IMG/VR virus record: IMGVR_UViG_3300034284_002572
Coordinates: 1-34,378 of that record
From: a virus
Direction: 5' to 3' (one strand)
DNA length: 34,378 bases
How positions within the stretch are numbered: position 1 is the stretch's first letter; every line of letters begins with the position of its first letter. Shown here piece by piece: positions 21,423-28,628 of this stretch. The notes under the pieces were generated by a model. The model did not search any database. It saw only the letters and a list, made by a program, of their open reading frames with translations, and was not told the DNA's origin. A program made the position numbers and the translations under genes.

Positions 21423-22348
21423 TGCCAAGACTCTCTCCGAAAGAACTATACGATAATTATCGCAAAGGATTCAGTGGATGCATATGGGAGCAGCATGTAT
21501 ATGACCATTTGATGGAAACTTCCAAGTATCCGTTATTTGGTGATGCCAGCAAAAGAATTAGTGGTAGTGGTAAAGGGAAACTTTCAACACCATACAAAAG
21601 CGTGTTAAAATTTGATAAGAATCCTTATAATGAAAGACAAACTACTGGAGATTGTGTGAGCCATGGAACACGAAATGCTTGTGATGTTACGCGAGCCGTA
21701 GAAATAGATATACACAATGAGAGAGAGGATTGGATAGCAAAAGGAGCAACAGAAGCTATTTATGGAGCAAGGGGGTTTTCTGGAGAAGGCATGAGTTGCT
21801 CTAGGGCAGCAGAGTTCGTTAGTAAGATCGGTGGAATAGTAGTAAGAAAAAATTATCCTGGGGTTGCTGACTTTAGCAAGTATAATGGTAGTCTAGGTGC
21901 TGGTTGGGGTGGTCGTGGATTACCAGATAAGGTAATAGACACAGCCAATGATCACCAAATCAAGACCGCTTCATTAATACGAACAGTAGAAGAAGCTAGA
22001 GATGCTCTTGCTAATGGCTATGGACTAGCAGTATGTTCTAATTATGGTTTTAGTAATACAAGAGATAAAAAGGGATTTGCTAGAACGTCTGGAAACTGGG
22101 GACATTGCATGGCTTGGATAGCATGTGATGATACCGGTAGCGAGCCAGCATTTCTAGTCCAAAATAGCTGGGGTAAATGGAATGACGGAGGACATCCAGA
22201 ATGGGGTCCAATTCCAGATGGGTCATTTTTAATCCATGCTGATGTAGCAGCTGGTATGTTGTCTGCTAATGGATCTTATGCCTTTAGTGGATTTGACGGT
22301 TTTCCTCTCCAAAAGCTACCAAGCTACGGATTTGAAGATTATCTATAA
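21422..22348 (+). CDS. Papain-like (C1-fold) cysteine protease
   Basis: A 308-residue protein with the order of papain-family peptidases. ERQTTGDCVSHGTRNACD (71-88) contains the oxyanion glutamine Q73 and nucleophile C78. TSGNWGHCMAWIACDD (222-237) has catalytic H228. AFLVQNSWGKWND (243-255) carries N248 of the NSWG motif. No signal peptide or propeptide is evident. It follows two membrane-anchored proteins and shares one base with the upstream stop. Phage C1-like peptidases are uncommon; it may cleave a host surface or peptidoglycan crosslink peptide at lysis or entry, or process a virion protein. The fold is well supported, the target unknown. Confidence 0.85.
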   Translation: MPRLSPKELYDNYRKGFSGCIWEQHVYDHLMETSKYPLFGDASKRISGSGKGKLSTPYKSVLKFDKNPYNERQTTGDCVSHGTRNACDVTRAVEIDIHNEREDWIAKGATEAIYGARGFSGEGMSCSRAAEFVSKIGGIVVRKNYPGVADFSKYNGSLGAGWGGRGLPDKVIDTANDHQIKTASLIRTVEEARDALANGYGLAVCSNYGFSNTRDKKGFARTSGNWGHCMAWIACDDTGSEPAFLVQNSWGKWNDGGHPEWGPIPDGSFLIHADVAAGMLSANGSYAFSGFDGFPLQKLPSYGFEDYL

Positions 22349-22382
22349 AATAATTTAGCTAAAATAATCGAAAATAGAAATT

Positions 22383-22394
22383 GGTGTATTAATA
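22383..22394 (+). promoter_or_regulatory. Candidate phage promoter (GGTGTATT motif)
   Basis: GGTGTATTAATA, preceded by AAATT as at 19646, lies 32 bases before the ATG at 22426, in a 77-base gap after the protease gene. It matches the other copies in both sequence and spacing. Confidence 0.52.
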
Positions 22395-22425
22395 CATATA
22401 CCTTCTTTCTACAGAGATTATTTCT

Positions 22426-22623
22426 ATGAGACTAATAGATAGAATAGCTCTAAATAGAGCAATACACATGCTTCTAGATTTTATCTTAGCTATTGTTAAG
22501 ATGTTTGATAAAAGCACTCCAGAAAATAAGCCCGATGGTCCTGTTAAGCCAAAACCATCACCTAAACGCAGACCTTTAAAAGATCTGATAGATAGTATAG
22601 TTCCATGGAGAGAACAAAAATGA
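22426..22623 (+). CDS. Small membrane-associated protein with basic tail
   Basis: A 65-residue protein. Residues 8-27 (LNRAIHMLLDFILAIVKMF) form an amphipathic or transmembrane helix, followed by a Pro/Lys-rich linker (STPENKPDGPVKPKPSPKRR) and a conserved-looking closing block, PLKDLIDSIVPW. Similar small proteins occur next to the cysteine-protease gene in other environmental phage genomes as far as I recall, without known function. AGAG (22413-22416) precedes the ATG, and the stop overlaps the next ATG (ATGA). Confidence 0.62.
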   Translation: MRLIDRIALNRAIHMLLDFILAIVKMFDKSTPENKPDGPVKPKPSPKRRPLKDLIDSIVPWREQK

Positions 22624-22970
22624 ATAAATTATTTGTTGGTTTATTTTGCGCTGGACTATTGTTTGCCCAATCGTCCTACTATGGCTCAACAACAGCCCCA
22701 GTAACTCTTGCTGGAGGCATTATTAAAGCAAAGCATGTACAAGAAGTATCACAAAAATATAAAAGAAAAGACTGTCCAGTTTGTAAGGGAAAAGGTTGGT
22801 ATATGAGTGGTGATGGTATTTTAAAAATTGATTGCACATATTGTGAGCCGGATAAGGGATCCTTATCAATAGGAACAATTAAATCAATAGCTCCAACACC
22901 AAGAACGTACCCTGCCCCAGTAAATTGTCCAAATGGTAATTGTCCAATTCCTAAAACATCAAGGAGATAG
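22620..22970 (+). CDS. Secreted Cys-rich (zinc-finger-like) protein
   Basis: A 116-residue protein with an N-terminal signal peptide, MNKLFVGLFCAGLLFAQSS, cleavage probably near residues 17-20. The mature part has a DnaJ-like Cys pair arrangement: CPVCKGKGWY (52-61) and CTYCEPDKG (72-80), each CxxC followed by Gly or acidic residues, then a Cys/Pro-rich end with NCPNGNCPI. Metal binding or disulfide formation outside the membrane is plausible. ATG 22620 is preferred over an in-frame ATG at 22605 because GGAGAG then acts as ribosome binding site and a proper signal peptide results. The role is unknown. Confidence 0.68.
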   Translation: MNKLFVGLFCAGLLFAQSSYYGSTTAPVTLAGGIIKAKHVQEVSQKYKRKDCPVCKGKGWYMSGDGILKIDCTYCEPDKGSLSIGTIKSIAPTPRTYPAPVNCPNGNCPIPKTSRR

Positions 22971-22975
22971 TAACT

Positions 22976-23374
22976 ATGGCAGATAACGAAAAGCTGAAAG
23001 CTATAGCTATTAAAATTCTAGAAAAATCCACTGTGCCCAAAGATAATTTATATGGATTCGCTATTGTTACCATCCTGATGATCATCAGCATAATTTTAAC
23101 TTGCGTAAGAATACTGCAAGAGTGCAATAAGAATAAACTAACAGCTCAATCTACAGCAGAAGATAAATATGCGATGTATAGTGAACAGCTACATACTTTC
23201 AGCGAACGTAGGGGATGGTTCACCAAAATGAAAATCAAGAAAATTTTAAGAAGAGAAATGAAAAAAGAAGATTATGAAAAATATTCTTTAGCAATACTCA
23301 ATGCTTTGTTAGAGACAGGAGAAGTTCTCACGGAGGATGAAGTAGTTACTTTAGTGGAGGCAGCAAATGTTTAA
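22976..23374 (+). CDS. Single-pass membrane protein, function unknown
   Basis: A 132-residue protein with one central transmembrane helix (residues 25-46, LYGFAIVTILMIISIILTCVRI) flanked by charged regions. The N-terminal side (1-22) is Lys-rich and could be cytoplasmic; the C-terminal 85 residues are helical and basic (WFTKMKIKKILRREMKKEDY) then acidic (LLETGEVLTEDEVVTLVEA). AAGGAGA (22961-22967) is a strong ribosome binding site. It overlaps the next gene by 8 bases. No family is recognised; envelope-related from context. Confidence 0.63.
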   Translation: MADNEKLKAIAIKILEKSTVPKDNLYGFAIVTILMIISIILTCVRILQECNKNKLTAQSTAEDKYAMYSEQLHTFSERRGWFTKMKIKKILRREMKKEDYEKYSLAILNALLETGEVLTEDEVVTLVEAANV

Positions 23375-23612
23375 TATAATAGTATGGTGTGTTTATGGCT
23401 TATTTGTCGGTTCAATAGCTAAAAGTATAGTGCCCGGAGAAGAAAATTTCGGTTTCTGGAAAACTATAGCTTTAGGGGTTGCAGGATCTTACTGCGGAGG
23501 TATAATAACCTATCTGCTGGGCATGACTCCACTACAACCTACCGGGATAGTGATGGGAGTAGCAGGAGCAATTGCTTCCTTAGTGTTTTACAAAAAGCTA
23601 TTAGAAAAATAA
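23367..23612 (+). CDS. GlsB/YeaQ/YmgE-like membrane protein
   Basis: An 81-residue three-helix membrane protein of the GlsB/YeaQ/YmgE type (also called transglycosylase-associated protein). Characteristic features are WCVYGLFVGSIAKSIVPGEE (7-26) with the A-K-x-I-x-P-G loop, a glycine-rich second helix (IALGVAGSYCGGIITYLLG) and a third helix ending LVFYKKLLEK. The bacterial family is linked to stress response with unclear biochemistry. In a phage it could support membrane function during lysis, or be a holin-like pore. It follows the previous gene with an 8-base overlap. Confidence 0.72.
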   Translation: MFNIIVWCVYGLFVGSIAKSIVPGEENFGFWKTIALGVAGSYCGGIITYLLGMTPLQPTGIVMGVAGAIASLVFYKKLLEK

Positions 23613-23625
23613 TCGACTCTATATA

Positions 23626-24093
23626 ATGAGACCAATCTGGACGGACTATTTCTTGGGATTAGCGAAAGTCGTTTCCCAAAGGAGCCATGACATACACACT
23701 CAACATGGTTGTGTTATCACGGATCAAAATAATAGAATACTAGGAGTAGGATATAATGGATACCCAAGAGGCTTAGATGATACTAATCTGCCAAAGAATC
23801 GTCCAGATAAATATCCTTGGATGGTTCATTCTGAAAGAAATGCTCTATCTAACTGTGTTGTTAGACCAGATGATGGCATAGCATATGTTACTGGTCAATG
23901 CTGTAATGATTGTATTATGGCTTTATGGCAGGAAGGCGTTCAAACAGTTTATATGTGTGATGATCATGGAACACATTTATTTGATGACAATGCTAAAAAA
24001 ATATTTGATACTTTTGTAGAGATGAGCGGAATAAAAATTATTAAAGTAGCACCAGACCTGTCTTGGCTAAAGAGTCTTTGCGGTGTAATATGA
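23626..24093 (+). CDS. Deoxycytidylate (dCMP) deaminase
   Basis: A 155-residue zinc-dependent deaminase converting dCMP to dUMP for thymidylate synthesis. The substrate loop GYNGYPRGLDD (42-52) is typical of dCMP deaminases. The zinc and catalytic motif is VHSERNAL (67-74), with H68 and E70, and the second zinc site is CCNDC (92-96), where C93 and C96 replace the more usual P-C-x-x-C. Length is right for the family. It lies before a tiny membrane protein, the ribonucleotide reductase and the dUTPase, forming a deoxynucleotide-supply cluster. Confidence 0.9.
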   Translation: MRPIWTDYFLGLAKVVSQRSHDIHTQHGCVITDQNNRILGVGYNGYPRGLDDTNLPKNRPDKYPWMVHSERNALSNCVVRPDDGIAYVTGQCCNDCIMALWQEGVQTVYMCDDHGTHLFDDNAKKIFDTFVEMSGIKIIKVAPDLSWLKSLCGVI

Positions 24094-24227
24094 ATGTACA
24101 AAGTTTATTTTTTTATCTGTCAATATTTTATTTATTATATCTGGAATATATCGGTGATCCTAATGTTAATAAGCAGTTTCACATCACCGTCATCCTCGGC
24201 CTCATTGCATTACTAAATAGGAGATAA
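24090..24227 (+). CDS. Tiny hydrophobic membrane protein
   Basis: A 45-residue frame starting in an ATGA overlap with the deaminase stop and ending one base before the reductase ATG. Residues 5-20 (SLFFYLSIFYLLYLEY) and 30-42 (QFHITVILGLIAL) are two hydrophobic stretches. The last codons, AGG AGA TAA, double as the ribosome binding site for the reductase, so translation may couple the two. No family is known. The exact fit between two genes and the coherent membrane profile support it, but a coincidental open frame cannot be excluded. Confidence 0.5.
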   Translation: MNVQSLFFYLSIFYLLYLEYIGDPNVNKQFHITVILGLIALLNRR

Positions 24228-24228
24228 T

Positions 24229-26421
24229 ATGTCTGCACTTCAAGAACTACAAAACTATACATTCGTTAGTAAATATGCTCGTTGGTTAGAAGATAAGAAT
24301 CGCAGAGAAACCTGGAAAGAGGCTGTTGATAGAGTACGTGAAATGATGCATACTCAATATGATTCTTTTGGAATAGCAGAAGATATTGATTGGGCATATG
24401 ATATTATGTATAAGAAGAAGGTTCTCGGTAGTCAAAGAGCATTACAGTTCGGTGGAGATCCTATCTTAAAACGTCATGCCAAAATATATAATTGCACAGC
24501 AAGTTATTGTGATCGTTTAAGATTTTTTCAAGAATGTTTTTGGTTATTATTGTGTGGGTCTGGTACTGGATTTAGTGTGCAGAAACACCATGTTGCTAAA
24601 CTACCGACACTAGAACACGAAGTAGAAAGTGATCAAGCTGTTAAATATGTAATTGATGATAGTATTGAAGGCTGGGCGGATGCTTTAGGAGTTCTATTAA
24701 GTTCATACTTCAGCAAGCCTGTCGAAGAGTTTAAACAATACAAAAACTCCCACATTGCATTTGATTATTCCAATATTCGTGCAAAGGGATCATCACTAGC
24801 GTCTGGTGTTGGTAAAGCTCCTGGATATGAGCCATTAGCTAATGGTCTTGAGAAGATCAGAGCTTTACTAGATAGGTGTATCCGCAATGGACAAAAAAAG
24901 CTAAGACCTATCGATGCTTATGATATTGTTATGCATAGCAGTGATGCTGTTTTATCTGGTGGAGTTAGAAGAAGCGCATCTCTAGCACTATTTAGTCATG
25001 ATGATGACGAGATGGCCAAAGCCAAAACAGGTAATTGGTATGTAGAAAATCCACAAAGAGCCAGAAGCAATAATTCTGCATTACTTCTAAAGAGCGAAAC
25101 TACTTTTGAAGAATTTTCCGGTTTAATGCAATCAGTGAAAGAATTCGGAGAGCCGGGTTTTATTTGGAGTGAATCAACAGAGATGATATTTAATCCTTGT
25201 GTTGAAATTGGAATGTGGCCTATTGATGAGGCTAGTGGCAAGAGCGGATGGCAAGGCTGCAATCTCTCCACAATCAATTGCTCTAGCGTAGACGATGAGG
25301 AAGATTTCTATGAGAGATGCAAAGCAGCAGCTATTATAGGAACGCTACAGGCTGGTTTTACCAAGTTAGATTATCTTGGACCAACTAGTGAAAAGATTTT
25401 TGAAAGAGAAGCTTTGCTTGGAGTTTCGTTAACTGGAACTATGGAAAAGCATGATCTTGTATTGTCAGAAAAGACATTAACTAAAGGTGCAAAAATTGCT
25501 GTAGAAACTAACAAGCAAATTTCTAAAAAGATTAATATAAATCAAGCAGCAAGAGTGACATGCTTGAAACCAGAAGGAACATCATCAAGTATGTTGGGTA
25601 CTAGCTCTGGTATTCATCCACATCACGCCAAACGATACATACGTCATGTTCAAGCCAATATTTTAGAGGCACCATACCAACACTTCAAGAAAGTAAACCC
25701 GCAAGCCTGCGAAAAATCATCGTGGTCTGCGAATAATACTGATGAAGTAGTTAAGTTTCCAATAGAAGTACCAGATGGTGCTAAACTAAGAAATCAATTA
25801 CCAGCAGTAGAAATGCTCTCTGTTGTAAAAGAAACACAAAAGAACTGGGTTCACTCTGGTAAGAATAGATCATTATGCACACAAGAGTATTTGAGTCATA
25901 ATGTGAGTAATACTGTCACAGTTAAACCAGACGAATGGGAATCTGTAACCAAATACATTTACGATAATAGAAAGTATTTTGCAGGCATATCCTTGATTCC
26001 GCAAAGTGGAGATAAAGATTATCCTCAAGCTCCTTTTACTACAGTATATACGAGCAGAGAAATTGTTAAAGAGTACGGAGATGCTGCTTTGTGGTGTTCT
26101 GGACTAATAGAACTTGGTCTCAATTATTTTAATAATAACCTATGGTCTGCTTGTGATTATGTTAGTTTAAATCAAGGTAAAGATGGTGACGATGAAAATA
26201 AGCTTATATTCGCCGTCAAGATGAAAAATTTTGCAGGTAAATACTTTGATGGAGATGTTAGAAGATTAACATACTGTATGAAAGACGTTTATAACTGGAA
26301 GATCTATTGTGATCTGTACAATAGTTTTGGTAAAGTAGATTATACTCAGCTATTAGAGACTGAAGATAATACTGCTGGTATTGAAGAAATTAGTTGTGCT
26401 GGAGGAGCTTGCTTACTATAA
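24229..26421 (+). CDS. nrdJ: Adenosylcobalamin-dependent ribonucleotide reductase (class II)
   Basis: A 730-residue monomeric reductase of the ribonucleoside-triphosphate type, reducing ribonucleotides with a B12-derived radical. The radical cysteine lies in FNPCVEIGMWP (321-331): N322, C324, E326 form N-x-C-x-E. Partner cysteines are C89 (YNCTAS) and C344 (QGCNLSTIN); the spacing from C324 to C344 is longer than in the Lactobacillus enzyme. KPEGTSSSMLGTSSGIHPHH is the conserved phosphate/substrate-binding segment. The swinging thiol pair is C723 and C728 in the tail CAGGACLL. Length matches the roughly 740-residue family. AGGAGA precedes the ATG. No small-subunit gene is expected or seen. 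Confidence 0.93.
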   Translation: MSALQELQNYTFVSKYARWLEDKNRRETWKEAVDRVREMMHTQYDSFGIAEDIDWAYDIMYKKKVLGSQRALQFGGDPILKRHAKIYNCTASYCDRLRFFQECFWLLLCGSGTGFSVQKHHVAKLPTLEHEVESDQAVKYVIDDSIEGWADALGVLLSSYFSKPVEEFKQYKNSHIAFDYSNIRAKGSSLASGVGKAPGYEPLANGLEKIRALLDRCIRNGQKKLRPIDAYDIVMHSSDAVLSGGVRRSASLALFSHDDDEMAKAKTGNWYVENPQRARSNNSALLLKSETTFEEFSGLMQSVKEFGEPGFIWSESTEMIFNPCVEIGMWPIDEASGKSGWQGCNLSTINCSSVDDEEDFYERCKAAAIIGTLQAGFTKLDYLGPTSEKIFEREALLGVSLTGTMEKHDLVLSEKTLTKGAKIAVETNKQISKKININQAARVTCLKPEGTSSSMLGTSSGIHPHHAKRYIRHVQANILEAPYQHFKKVNPQACEKSSWSANNTDEVVKFPIEVPDGAKLRNQLPAVEMLSVVKETQKNWVHSGKNRSLCTQEYLSHNVSNTVTVKPDEWESVTKYIYDNRKYFAGISLIPQSGDKDYPQAPFTTVYTSREIVKEYGDAALWCSGLIELGLNYFNNNLWSACDYVSLNQGKDGDDENKLIFAVKMKNFAGKYFDGDVRRLTYCMKDVYNWKIYCDLYNSFGKVDYTQLLETEDNTAGIEEISCAGGACLL

Positions 26422-26849
26422 TGCCAGTATTTTTTAAAAAACTAGACCCCAAAGCTAGCCTACCATCTAGAAACAATGTGTCTGATGCTGGGGCTGATTT
26501 GAGATCAATAGAGAGTATCATAATACCTCCATTGTCTCGTGCCCTTATTAATACAGGATTGTCTTTAGAGATTCCTTATGGATTTTATGGAAGAATAGCT
26601 CCAAGATCGGGACTTGCCGTTAAATATGGTATTGATGTATTGGCTGGGGTTGTAGATAGTTCTTATCGCGGCCCTCTCGGTGTGGTTCTATATAATACAG
26701 ACAAAGAAAAAGAGTTTGTTGTCAATGTTGGAGACAGGATTGCACAGATTATATTTGAACAACATTGGAACTTTAAAATGGAAGAAGTATCCGAACTGTC
26801 AGATACTAGTAGGTCAAATAATGGATTTGGCTCTAGCGGTATAAAATAA
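26421..26849 (+). CDS. dut: dUTPase
   Basis: A 142-residue trimeric-type dUTP pyrophosphatase with all five motifs: I, DAGADLRS (23-30); II, PRSGLA; III, GVVDSSYRGPLGVVLYN; IV, GDRIAQIIF; V, SNNGFGSSG near the C-terminus. It makes dUMP and keeps uracil out of DNA, working with the deaminase and reductase upstream. ATG 26421 is chosen over an in-frame upstream ATG (26394) because it gives TAATG coupling to the reductase and the normal N-terminus. The 68 bases after it hold a promoter-like motif. Confidence 0.94.
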   Translation: MPVFFKKLDPKASLPSRNNVSDAGADLRSIESIIIPPLSRALINTGLSLEIPYGFYGRIAPRSGLAVKYGIDVLAGVVDSSYRGPLGVVLYNTDKEKEFVVNVGDRIAQIIFEQHWNFKMEEVSELSDTSRSNNGFGSSGIK

Positions 26850-26865
26850 CACAACTACAGTTAAC

Positions 26866-26876
26866 GGTGTATTATA
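26866..26876 (+). promoter_or_regulatory. Candidate phage promoter (GGTGTATT motif)
   Basis: GGTGTATTATA, identical over 11 bases to the copy at 19646, lies in the gap between dUTPase and the PhoH gene, about 42 bases before the likely TTG start at 26918. A GTG inside the motif (26867) would open a frame, but this is better read as the promoter than as a start codon. Confidence 0.55.
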
Positions 26877-26917
26877 GTACTAGTTGGCACCTATCCTCTG
26901 TAGTTAAAGGGCGTAAT

Positions 26918-27643
26918 TTGAGAAAAAAAAATAGCTCTAAGAAAAGACCAAAGGTTATCGACGCTACGAATGAAATTCAAATTCCTTCAGCTTATAGAAA
27001 TAGGCTTAAACCAAGAACAGAAAATCAAAAAGAATATATTAGAACAGTAGCAGAAAACACTATAACCTTTTGTCAAGGTGTTGCTGGTAGCGGTAAGACC
27101 CATATCGCTATAGGCATGGCTTTAGAATACTTGCTTGATGAAAAAATTAAAAAGATCATCATTACAAGACCAGTTGTAGAATCTGGAGAAAAGATAGGAT
27201 ACCTACCCGGTACGGCAGAAGAAAAACTGCATCCTTATCTACTACCTCTATTAGACGAAGTTAATCACTTCATTCCATCAGCACATTACAACAGTTTAAA
27301 GACAAATAACAGAATTGAAATTGTACCACTAGGTTTAATGAGAGGTCGTAATTTTCATAATGCTTTTATAGTTGCCGATGAATGCCAGAATGCTTCATAT
27401 GATCAACTCAAAATGTTATTAACCAGAATAGGTAATAACAGTAAAATGGTATTAACAGGAGACGTTAGTCAATCCGATCTACATAGACATATGCAGGGAG
27501 GATTTTATGATATGTTATCAGCCCTTGCTGATGTAGAGGGCATAGGTATTTCTAAACTTGATTTTTCAGATATAGTTAGAAATCCTATCATAGGGAAAAT
27601 CATAGGTCGTTTAGACTCATACGAAAATGAAAACAGAAAATAG
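26918..27643 (+). CDS. phoH: PhoH-family ATPase
   Basis: A 241-residue PhoH-like P-loop ATPase, a family common in phages, with suggested RNA-handling or phosphate-stress roles. Walker A is GVAGSGKT (54-61). Other family landmarks are ITRPVVESGEKIGYLPGT, PLGLMRGRNFHNAFIVADE (Walker B, ending DECQ) and MVLTGDVSQSDL. TTG 26918 is preferred over the GTG at 26867, because AAAGGG (26907-26911) precedes it and the GTG falls inside a promoter motif. The N-terminus is Lys-rich (RKKNSSKKRPK). It overlaps the HNH gene by 17 bases. Confidence 0.88.
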   Translation: MRKKNSSKKRPKVIDATNEIQIPSAYRNRLKPRTENQKEYIRTVAENTITFCQGVAGSGKTHIAIGMALEYLLDEKIKKIIITRPVVESGEKIGYLPGTAEEKLHPYLLPLLDEVNHFIPSAHYNSLKTNNRIEIVPLGLMRGRNFHNAFIVADECQNASYDQLKMLLTRIGNNSKMVLTGDVSQSDLHRHMQGGFYDMLSALADVEGIGISKLDFSDIVRNPIIGKIIGRLDSYENENRK

Positions 27644-28211
27644 TAAATGCTTGGTACTAAACGGAGATTATTCTCCATTAGGTATTATAGATTGGAAAAA
27701 AGCGATAACTTGGTGTGTAAAGTATGAAAATAAAAGTAATCATGGTATAGAAATACTAGACTTTTATAAAGACGATTTTATTATTGGTGTTCATGATAAA
27801 AAACATCCAATACCAGCAGTTGTTAAAACTAATAGATATTTTCGTATCAATAATCAAAAAGTAACTTTTTCTCGTAAGAACTTATTCATTAGAGATGGAT
27901 ATACCTGTCAATATTGTGGCAATATAAAAGAAATCAATAAACTTACCTATGATCATGTTATTCCAAAATCTTCTTGGAAACACAAGGGAGTAAGTCCAAC
28001 ATCATGGACCAATATAGTAACAGCTTGCGTAGAATGTAATAGAAGAAAAGGGAATAAAACACCAAAGCAAGCAAACATGCCTCTATTAAACTTGCCAATA
28101 GTGCCACAAAAAAATATCCGTTACTTGCCCGTATCACACCACCTATCTACTATAAGGACAGATATTCCTCAAGAATGGCATCTGTATTTGCCAGAATCAT
28201 ACACAGGATAA
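27627..28211 (+). CDS. HNH endonuclease
   Basis: A 194-residue HNH nuclease. Residues 84-140 carry the domain: FIRDGYTCQYCG (87-98, zinc C94 and C97), KLTYDHVIPKS (105-115, D109-H110), SWTNIVTACVECNRRKG (126-142, N129, zinc C134 and C137, N138). The N-terminal 80 residues (VLNGDYSPLGIIDWKKA) resemble a known extension of free-standing HNH enzymes in phages. There is no intron boundary nearby, so it is a normal gene rather than an intron homing enzyme. It might cut host or competing phage DNA, or act in packaging. It starts inside the PhoH gene. Confidence 0.86.
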   Translation: MKTENSKCLVLNGDYSPLGIIDWKKAITWCVKYENKSNHGIEILDFYKDDFIIGVHDKKHPIPAVVKTNRYFRINNQKVTFSRKNLFIRDGYTCQYCGNIKEINKLTYDHVIPKSSWKHKGVSPTSWTNIVTACVECNRRKGNKTPKQANMPLLNLPIVPQKNIRYLPVSHHLSTIRTDIPQEWHLYLPESYTG

Positions 28212-28215
28212 TTAA

Positions 28216-28623
28216 ATGCGAGTCGATACTGAAGATTTTAGGATTAAACAAAATCAAGAACAGAACAAATTCTATACTTTATTAGGGAATGAATCATTCT
28301 GTGATGATAATGGATTTCCAAGGATGGAAACCGAGAGCGAATTCACATTTGCAAAAGCTCTTAAGAGTAAACTATCTAAGTCTTTCGGATCAGATAATCT
28401 ATCATACAGATTTTATATCAAAACAGATCCAAATAAAAATATTTTTAATCCAATAGAAACTTATTCACTAAAGACTAAAGAAAAGTCCTCTTTTATAAAC
28501 AAAACCTGTAAGATAGAGACAGTATTTTCCGAAGTTCCTGAAAGTGTTTTTAATCAGTATATTAATTTCCTCAAGACCAGTAATACAAAGTGGTTGAATA
28601 GCGCACAAAGAGAACTAAAGTAA
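28216..28623 (+). CDS. Phage protein, paralogue of 29253 product
   Basis: A 135-residue protein. It aligns with the protein at 29253 along most of its length: Q-N-K-F-Y-T-L-L and N-E-S-F-C-D-D-N-G-F-P-R (about 20-36), then IFNPIETYS, SSFINKTC, and the shared end FNQYINFLKTSNTKWLNSAQ. The recurring N-G/N-x-P-R turn, NIFNP block and FLKT-x-N-x-x-W-L end look like a small folded domain, probably protein- or nucleic acid-binding. No catalytic motif. It lies 4 bases after the HNH gene. Function unknown. Confidence 0.66.
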   Translation: MRVDTEDFRIKQNQEQNKFYTLLGNESFCDDNGFPRMETESEFTFAKALKSKLSKSFGSDNLSYRFYIKTDPNKNIFNPIETYSLKTKEKSSFINKTCKIETVFSEVPESVFNQYINFLKTSNTKWLNSAQRELK

Positions 28624-28628
28624 AGAGT

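Noticed and set aside
24996-25277. A 93-codon minus-strand frame opposite the ribonucleotide reductase.
   Set aside because: It lies wholly inside the conserved radical-site region of the reductase and shows no independent coding signs.
26867-26917. GTG start at 26867 for the PhoH gene.
   Set aside because: The GTG falls inside a GGTGTATTATA promoter-like motif and lacks a ribosome binding site, whereas TTG 26918 has AAAGGG upstream.
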